Of a DNA stretch of 64,000 bases, positions 57,002 through 64,000 are shown one piece after another. Positions within the stretch are counted from its first letter, which is position 1. Every line of letters starts with the position of its first letter. The stretch spans positions 1 to 64,000 of the forward strand of contig JAKLNE010000027.1 in assembly GCA_022814615.1 (NCBI GenBank), read 5' to 3'. Source of the stretch: Waltergamsia citrina. Taxonomy: Eukaryota > Ascomycota > Sordariomycetes > Hypocreales > Bionectriaceae. The position numbers and the translations under genes are program-made. Below the pieces are notes generated by a model. That model was not told where the DNA came from and did not search any database. It saw only the letters and a program-made list of their open reading frames with translations.

Positions 57002-57413
57002 AATGCTTGAGGGAGCCTCATGAGATTGGACGTGGGCGTAGAGCTCAGCACCATTGTGGACATTGCTTCTGTATAATATTATTATTATTAAAAGTTGTAA
57101 TTCACGAGTCAGGATTTCATTTCCTTTGGAAGCACAGAGTACAGTCACTGCTCACACACGCGCTCAACGCATATGAAAATTGAGCCGACTTCATTTTATC
57201 ACATTGTTTTTCATTCTTGTGATAGCCCGAGCTATAGCATTTGTAAACCTGGAACCTAAACTCCGCATATTCAACGACAACGCTTGCCGAAGTATTATAT
57301 CCGTAACGCCGAGCTTTTTGGTAGAGATAGTTATGATTAAGCACATGCGAATGTGGTATCTTGTATCAAAACAGACAAAAAGACAAAACTAAACAAAAAC
57401 GGAAAGAAAAGAA
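57002..57413. other. Convergent spacer
   Basis: About 410 bp with an ATT repeat near 57076-57090 and A-rich sequence near 57370-57410. No gene seen. Confidence 0.55.
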
Positions 57414-59244
57414 TCATTTGGCCCATTCCAAAGTTTCCATAGCCATCATGACGAGGAAAAGAGTAGATGGAAGAATCCTGTAAACAAATTAGTTTTTGAG
57501 ATATTCAATTTCAGGAGAAGACGTTTTACTTACCATATGACGTAACTTTGGAAAAGGATCTTGCTCATGACTTTCTCATAAACGTTGTTGAGCTGGCAAA
57601 TCTGTGCCAGTTGCAGAGCGCTTGGTGCACCAGAGAGCAAGAAGCAGACAATGATGAAGATCGGGTCATCCAGAATGCTGACGTTGATGAATTTGGCCGT
57701 CAAGGCGAGAAGGGGAGCCATGATGACGGTTGGAAGGACCATTCGGCAGATGAGAGAGGCGATGAGGAGCTTGGTGCCGATCTTGTCCTCCTCTGGATCG
57801 TCCTGAATTCCGTCGCGGGCCTGCGTGTTACGCGCCAGGTTGGCACCCAGAACGACTAAAATCAGCGGCACAGCAACACCAGCACTAGATTGGAGGGCGT
57901 CCGTCACACTGTTCTTGACGAATGACCCCTCTTTGAAGAAGAGATTCTGCAGAGCGGGAACAGATGCAACGAGAACGGCGAACAGCATGGCCCAAAGAGG
58001 TGGGTTCATAAACTCCCACATGAAGTTGTTGAACTTGACGCAGCACCGTTTGATGAAGGACAGAACAACCTGAATTGGCTTTGGAAGGGATTCGTAGAAG
58101 CGGGAGAGCGATTCGCCCGTTCGTGTCTTCCAACCCTTGAGCTTTTGGTTGACGGAAGTTTTGAACTTGGACCACCTCCCCTGGGGAGCTTCCTCTTCCT
58201 CCTCGGTGCGAATTCTAGGGAATGAGAGCATGTCCGAGTCGGTGCCATTGAGATCAGGGTGGTTGCCTCCCAATGCCGTGGGGTGCTGGGCCAGCTTCTT
58301 CTTGTTGGGGCCGTCTTCATCGTCGCCCATGGTCGCCAACGACGCGCTTGAAGCTACGCCAACGGGGGTTCGACCAGCAGGATCATAGCTCTGCGAATCG
58401 GTGGTGAAGCTCTCATCGTCGGTCTCCGTTTCGCTCTGGCGGGCGCTCATCAAAGGCTCGGCTTCGTGCTCCTCGTGCTCCTCATTCTCCCGAACTTGGC
58501 CCTCTTCCGCGATTTGCTGTTGGTACTCAGCGTACTTCTCCTTAGGGGCAAGCAAGACGTGGTAACCCCAGCTCCAGCGAACAAGTTGACCGAGTTGCTG
58601 GAAGATTAGCAGATACAGAATACCACGTGCGCCAACCTCATCGTCGGTATCTCCGGGGATTCGGTCCCAGTGAAGCCCCTTGATCGTTTGTGAGAGCGAG
58701 ATGACGAGAGAGATGGGCAGAGAATTGGAGTTTCCGAAGACACCCATAGCCGTCAGGAAGTTGGATGCCCTGTGACTAAATCCGAAAAGCTTGCCAATCA
58801 GTTTTGAAACAGTCCATGACACCAGGGTCTGGACAACGAAGATAGCGGGGATGATAGCGAGGTCGCTCAGTTTATCGGCATTGAGCTGCGAGGCGAGCTT
58901 GGTGAAAACTGTTTTTATCAAGCTATTAGTTCATGTCAAACAATAGGGTGTGATTAATGGGAAGGCGACATACTCAGGCATGGGGTGAAGAGCATGACGT
59001 TCAAGTTGGCCAAGAACTTTTGCTTTTCAGCATCGAAGTGTCCGAGGCGCGCGACGATGTAGCCCGGCAGGCTCACACATACAACCTCCAGGACGGCTTC
59101 GAAGACAAGCATACATAGTCGCGCAACCGAAGGGTGTGCTTCGTGTGTATTTTCGAAGGTGCGAATCGGCATCTCGTAGGCATACTGGGCGTAGTTCGCC
59201 AAGCGAACGGACGTAGGGGCCCTTACGGCATTGTAGAAATCCAT
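57414..59244 (-). CDS. Auxin efflux carrier family membrane transporter (ECM3-like)
   Basis: About 569 aa, exons 58974-59244, 57534-58908, 57414-57477. N-terminal helices include VFEAVLEVVCVSLPGYIVARLG, LNVMLFTPCLIFTKLAS and the motif MGVFGNSNSLPISLV typical of the family. A central acidic, Ser/Glu-rich loop of about 160 residues (NEEHEEHEAEP, EEEEEAPQ) separates it from a C-terminal block (NPPLWAMLFAVLVASVPALQ, VPLILVVLGANLARN, DDPIFIIVCFLLSGAPSALQL). The third exon adds the last residues. Homologous to yeast Ecm3/YNL095C, probably endomembrane; the substrate is unknown. The start is uncertain because family N-termini differ; an ATG at 59244 is used. Confidence 0.88.
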
Positions 59245-60240
59245 CAAGCCGTGTACGGTGGTGGTGCGACGCTGATATCGATCCGGATTGGTATTATCAG
59301 ATGAACACAAGCACAAAACCCCAAAATGATCAGTGCTGATGCAAAGTCAAGATAAACGAGCTTGTCGAGACGAATCGAAAGAAATTGCGATATAACGAAC
59401 GACTGGCGGCTCGCTCGTAATAAATTCGCGGTGGGTTCGGAGATCGACAGCGCGCGGCGAAAGGCAAGGCTAGGCTGGGCTAGGCAAGGTGTGATGGTGG
59501 TGAGAAAGCAAGGTGGCGCAGCTCATCAACAAGAGACGGGCTGAAACTTTGAAACCTGGGAGCAGCGCGCAGGTGCAACGAAGATGAAGCAGCTAGGGGA
59601 AGGATGACGGAGGGAGAAGCACAAACGCCGATTGATAAAGGCGCAATTGGGATGATTGAACCCTGGTTTGCAGAAACAATATTGGCGCCACGGTCAACAA
59701 GGGAGGGAGCCAACAACCAGGGTCGAATTACTGCTACGAGTGGCACTGTAGTAGGTATAATCTTGAGGAACGGGAGACGGAGGACGGAGGACGGAAGACT
59801 CTGAGTTCCAGGGAGGCGTTGCCAAGATTGGCGCATGTTTGCCAGGTACCTTGAAGTATTGCAACACACACATCGATCGGGGGGCTATGAAAGGAGTATT
59901 ACAGAGAGACTACCTAACTATTACGCTAGATGCGCTGGCAAGGCCTTACCGCAAGGTGCTAAGGCTCAATCAATATCAGCTCGAGACTTGGCTTGACCTG
60001 TAAGCTTTCAGCACAAGCGCCGTACATACAACTTGGATTCTTGCAACGGCCTCTTACAAGCTTGAATTGGCTTCGTACTCGTATGTAAAGGCTCCATACA
60101 GGCGTCAACTTGAAGTTCCTGTTTATTCCCTGATTCTAGCGTGGTATTGCACTAAAGCAGCCAGGGCGTGTTCCAGATCGCGGCACCACCTGCCGATGCC
60201 CGCGTCCCGGCGCGGTGGGAGCCATCATTTTGGGTAACGT

Positions 60241-60290
60241 ACCTTAGGTAGGCCTTAAGGTAAGTATAAGGTACTAGTAGTACCTACGGC
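60241..60290. repeat. Overlapping short inverted repeats
   Basis: ACCTTA...TAAGGT (60241-60261) followed by GGTACTAGTAGTACC (60270-60284), which is nearly self-complementary. TACCTTAGGTA-like elements of this kind are common in intergenic DNA of Sordariomycetes. Confidence 0.6.
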
Positions 60291-60800
60291 CAACCTGGAA
60301 GAACCCTGAAAGGTGGGAGGCACAGCACTTCCAGCACTTACATCAGGCGACAGCTACAAGTCTTACAGCTGAATTAGAGCCACAGCTACAGCTGATTACA
60401 GCAGCCCTAAGGGCCTTCAGGCAAGCGAGAATGGCAAGTAAAGAAAGGTACCTGCATCCACCAATGACCAGTCGGAAACTCAGCACGCGCACACACCTTT
60501 CTCCATTGGGCATGCTGGCTCCATGTCACACTTTCTCTGTGTAGCCACATTTCTTGTTTTTGCGCTGAATTGGGAAGCAGCTCTTCTTTCTAACTGCGTC
60601 AGTAACTCCATAGAAATCGCATGGCTAAGGTACTAGTCCTGGTAATTCCCGCTAAGCTCAGCTGGCTGGTTCTGTCAACAATTAAAAATGACATAAATTC
60701 GGATGTAGCTGCCGTGCCCACACGCGACAACTCGAAGAATTGTCTGCCAGCTCTTATCATTACTCGTATTGATAGGTGAGGGTGGGAGGTAACAGCTGAG

Positions 60801-60850
60801 GTCGTGGCTGAGGGCATCCTGTCGTGGCTGAGGGCACCCTATCGTGGCGA
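60801..60850. repeat. 20-bp tandem repeat, 2.5 copies
   Basis: GTCGTGGCTGAGGGCATCCT at 60801-60820 recurs at 60821-60840 with one change, followed by half a copy (ATCGTGGCGA). Confidence 0.9.
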
Positions 60851-61803
60851 CTATCGGCAGTCGTAGCTGTCCTAGTCCGCTTACACATCGGAAAACAACT
60901 TGCTCTTAACGTATCGTGTTTCATCTGGTCTGATAATTGTAGTTGCCATCTAAACTTCGAGTTCAAACAGATCACCCTGACCATTCCGTCATGTCGCGTG
61001 CGACTTTTGCTGGCGAAACATTCAAAGTGAGGTGAGAAGAGAAGTGTTCGGTGTCGGACCAAATGCTCCGTTATTATTGGACTCTGGGCTAGGTTCGATC
61101 GTGATATAACTTGCAGCGCCCTCGCACAAACAGCTTGATTGGAGAGAAGGATCCATTTGTCTCTACCTTACCTGGGTACCCGATCAAGCAACATACCCAG
61201 ACCGCCACCATCAACTCACCCGGCTCGAGAGGGTGACTGGCAATGGAAGTCTCTCGGGCGCTAACCGTCACAACATGCACCCGGTTCGATAATTCTTATT
61301 ATAATCATTTCCCACAGCTCCATGCCAATAATTAGGAGCACGGAAACCTGTCCGTCATTCAACTGCCAAGGCAAGCGTACATGATGGCAGTCGTACGTAG
61401 CGCACGCCATCGAATGACGGCAGATACCCTGAGCCAGGCCCAGTGAAACTGACGTCATTGCGCTAGGTGAAATTGCTTTGGCCAGTCCAAATAATTAATG
61501 GCTTGTTGCTTGCTGGCCCCGACCGACCATGCGACCCAACATCGTGACAGACTCATAGCCGTTGACATAGTCCAAGATGTTGGGGTTATAATGGAAAAGA
61601 AAATACCTTAGAAAGATGAGCTGATCAAGTGTGCTCAGAAGAGATGACCTTTGGATGTTCATTTCGCATCCACTGTCGGGCATTTTATCTCGCCCATACT
61701 TAGCACTACTAAGTATACATGCATCCTAGTCGGTGCTTCCAGTATCTTGCTTGCCTTCCTTCAGATTGATAATAATACTATTATGACTCGATGTTGCAAT
61801 CAT

Positions 61804-61824
61804 GCTGGCAGCTGGCAGCTGGCA
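61804..61824. repeat. 7-bp tandem repeat (GCTGGCA)x3
   Basis: Three perfect copies of GCTGGCA in tandem. No associated gene. Confidence 0.9.
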
Positions 61825-62510
61825 AAAGCTTGATTTGACGACCTGCCGTTCCTGAGGCCTCTGGGATTATTCTAGCCGTAATACCCCTTCCGAGGGCCAA
61901 TTCTTCTCATCTATCCTCCAGCTTCCCTCTCACTACAACCCCTCTATCAACAGCAAAGCACAGCTGCGATATTTGATATAGGGTGTTTGATCTGTCGTCC
62001 CAGCGACCTACTCCAGTTACCCAGAGACAATTCAAAGTCTGTATCTTTTGTACGCATTTGGTCGTTCAAGGCATACCGGGGGACACTAACCATCAAGGTC
62101 ACAATTCGCCCTCGTAATTCACGCCGATTTCACTTTCCAAGCATCGATCTCGATTATCGATACGGGCAACACCAACCAGCGTCGATAGCAAGCAGTAGTG
62201 GCCTGTCTGAGCATCACGCCGCTGCGCCATCCTAGCCAGGCAACGCTCCCTTTGCTGCAGCTACTAGCGAGTCTTTGCCATCTTCGGATCGTTTACGTAC
62301 TAGGCGCGAGTAGCCCCTCAATCGCCGCGGGCTCTTCTAGATTATACGAGTACCAAGCCGGACCAGCCTTGATCTTGGACGAGTTATAGCCCTCAGGATT
62401 ACCTTCCCTTAGGTACTCGCTGACCCCGCACTGTTGACTTGCTGCCCACTAAGTACGAGGTGCAGACTACAGTAATACAGGCTTAGCAGTACCTGACTAC
62501 TGACTACCTT

Positions 62511-62536
62511 ACTACTACTACTACTACTACTACTAT
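62511..62536. repeat. CTA trinucleotide microsatellite
   Basis: About eight ACT/CTA units in a row, upstream of the MAPKK gene. Confidence 0.95.
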
Positions 62537-63240
62537 ACCACCTCTAGCCTCTCACCAGGAACGCAACCCTTTCCCTCAGCACTGCCTGCGCCCCTAGCCT
62601 GGTCCTTCGGTCTAGATTTCGACGACGACACAATTCTCTGCTGTGATAATTTCGCAGGACAAACAACTGGTTCTGTCGACATTTGGATATCTGTGAAGCG
62701 GCAAGCCAACGAGCCATTTCCAACCATTTGATTGGGGACATCCCTCTCGATTATTGCGCAGGGTCTGTTCCACAACCCTGGTCTTTCTTCTCCCACCGTG
62801 CGTCATTCTACACTCCTCACCACAATTGCCTACTCCACGTCAGTAGTACGGTGGGAGCTTGGCCCTACCAGAAGTCAAAAACATGTGACGTTCGCTAACT
62901 TGTTGTCCTCGTTGCAGAGAAAAGGTCGTCTCCAATCTTGACTGCCTCTATATTGACTACAACATCGACTCGCTGCGGAACCGACGCCTTTTTGCCACTT
63001 CGGCCTCGCCGTGCTCCGGGTCTGAACCGTCCTGCGTCTCCCACTTCTCGTTCTGCACTGCCGCCCCCGACAACCAATTGCGCGACCCCGCGATTTCGAA
63101 CAACCTCAGTTAGCGAAAAACGCAACACGAATTCCCACATCCGTCCTGTCCACACACCCGTCTTCCTCGACACTACTTATACGACCGCCTCCCCGCCGCG
63201 CATGGTCAAGCAGGACCGAATCTGCTACTCCCAACTGCCA

Positions 63241-64000
63241 TGAGCGGCTCCGACTCGGTTCCGGCTACCCCGGACGAGATACGTGATGATGCCACCACTC
63301 CAGGCTCTCTCGGCTCAGACCAGTACTCGGACATGAGCACGCCGTTGGATGAGCATACCGTGGAAAGCCCCGGTGAATCCCACAAGAGAGTCCCATCTCT
63401 ACCGCCGCTGTCCAACCCGCAGTCCATGAACCCCAACTCCACCTCGAGCGGGTTACTACGTGGGGTCAGAAACCTTCCTCCTCAAGCCCAATCATCCTTT
63501 GCTGGGATAGCCGGGGCATCTATGGACAACAGTGCCATGGCCAAGGCCAAGGCCTTCCACCAACAACGTCTGCAGAAAGCAGCGTCTCCCGTCGCTTCCT
63601 CACCTGTGAGCGCTCCGCCCCCGCCAGCGGGCAAGAATCCCAATGGCTTCCCCATGCGCATGCCGGAAAGTTTGCCTCGGACTGGCCTCCAGGGCAGAAG
63701 ACCGGGGCCGAAGATGACCTTGTCTGATATGGGAAGTCCAAAGCCCGCCGCGGGCACTGGTCTTCAGAGGGCCAATAAGCCCTCACTTTCGGCAATGCCC
63801 GGGCTCGAACCCAAAGGACAAGAAGGCGAGGAGAACAAGCACGGGTCCAAGATGGACGATTTTAAGAAATATATTGATGCCGACAAGGGCTGGATCACAT
63901 TCGATGGGAAAGCAACAATCACCTCGACAGGTGTCAACTTCTCCAATGGTCAGACCTTTAGCATCTCCCTTGACGAAGTTGAAAAGCTGGATGAACTTGG
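63241..64000 (+). CDS. pbs2: MAP kinase kinase, Pbs2/Os-5 type (N-terminal part, cut by window end)
   Basis: The frame opens at ATG 63241 and runs off the window after 253 codons. Residues 1-190 are Ser/Pro-rich and disordered (MSGSDSVPATPDE...). The last part (DDFKKYIDADKGWITFDGK and FSISLDEVEKLDELG) matches the segment just before the glycine-rich loop of fungal Pbs2-type MAPKKs in the HOG osmostress pathway. The kinase domain itself lies outside the window, so the Pbs2 rather than Mkk1/2 assignment rests on this pre-kinase motif. Confidence 0.7.

Larger units (their letters stand above)
59245..63240. other. 4-kb region without clear coding genes
   Basis: Longest gene-poor stretch of the window. 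It has CTTAGGTA-type inverted elements (60241-60290), several short tandem repeats and a CTA microsatellite. The part 62750-63240 is probably the 5' leader of the MAPKK gene, with a possible leader intron ending at the acceptor TTGCAG near 62920. No tRNA or conserved frame found by eye. Confidence 0.5.

Noticed and set aside
1..64000. tRNA genes, CRISPR arrays and transposons
   Set aside because: A visual search for B-box-like GGTTCGANNCC strings found only incomplete matches without acceptor stems; no spaced repeats of CRISPR type and no transposase or reverse-transcriptase frames were seen.

Overview
The window is nuclear DNA of a filamentous ascomycete, most likely a Sordariomycete (perhaps Hypocreales). 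Signs are short GT-AG introns with CTRAC-like branch points, several Zn2Cys6 regulators, a fungal ATR/Mec1 kinase, a Pbs2-type MAPKK and fungal-only families. The species cannot be named from sequence alone. Splice sites were worked out by eye from reading frame, splice consensus and family conservation. Most exon sets sum to an intact frame.

Region A, about 1-36.7 kb, looks accessory and metabolic. In order it holds a Zn2Cys6 regulator (1233-3972, -), an AAA ATPase (4956-6359, -), a PQ-loop membrane protein (6776-7890, -), an MFS sugar transporter (8458-10216, -), a copper P-type ATPase (11333-14186, -), a membrane-anchored linalool dehydratase/isomerase-like enzyme (15091-17469, +), a second Zn2Cys6 regulator (18093-20303, -), convergent genes for both subunits of mitochondrial succinyl-CoA ligase (21061-22490, + and 22819-24487, -), an SDR (25138-26264, -), a mitochondrial succinate-semialdehyde dehydrogenase (26840-28736, +), a mitochondrial aldehyde dehydrogenase (29559-31380, +), an aryl/allylic-type zinc alcohol dehydrogenase (32261-33775, +) and a P450 (34905-36544, +). 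No PKS, NRPS or terpene synthase is present, so this reads as a catabolic rather than a biosynthetic cluster. The 7-bp palindrome CGGWCCG, a plausible Zn2Cys6 operator, occurs about 12 times in the intergenic DNA here and was not seen in intergenic DNA after 37 kb. That suggests a shared regulon.

The LDI-like enzyme, aryl/geraniol-type alcohol dehydrogenase and aldehyde dehydrogenase recall the bacterial myrcene/linalool pathway (Ldi, GeoA, GeoB). The succinate-semialdehyde dehydrogenase and dedicated succinyl-CoA ligase would feed C4 products into the TCA cycle in mitochondria. This pathway is inference; the enzyme families are well supported.

Region B, 37-64 kb, is mostly conserved housekeeping and signalling: Mec1/ATR kinase (37016-44795, -), an HSPA12-like Hsp70 (45593-47638, -) divergent from an orphan coiled-coil protein (48316-49687, +), a gamma-glutamylcyclotransferase-like protein (49907-50836, -) divergent from an amidoligase (51858-52972, +), the methylcrotonoyl-CoA carboxylase alpha subunit (53301-55578, -) divergent from an FMN-binding split-barrel protein (56166-57001, +), an auxin-efflux-carrier-family transporter (57414-59244, -), about 4 kb without clear genes, and the start of a Pbs2-type MAPKK (63241-end, +). 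The first 75 bases are a pure C run, probably a sequencing or assembly artefact.
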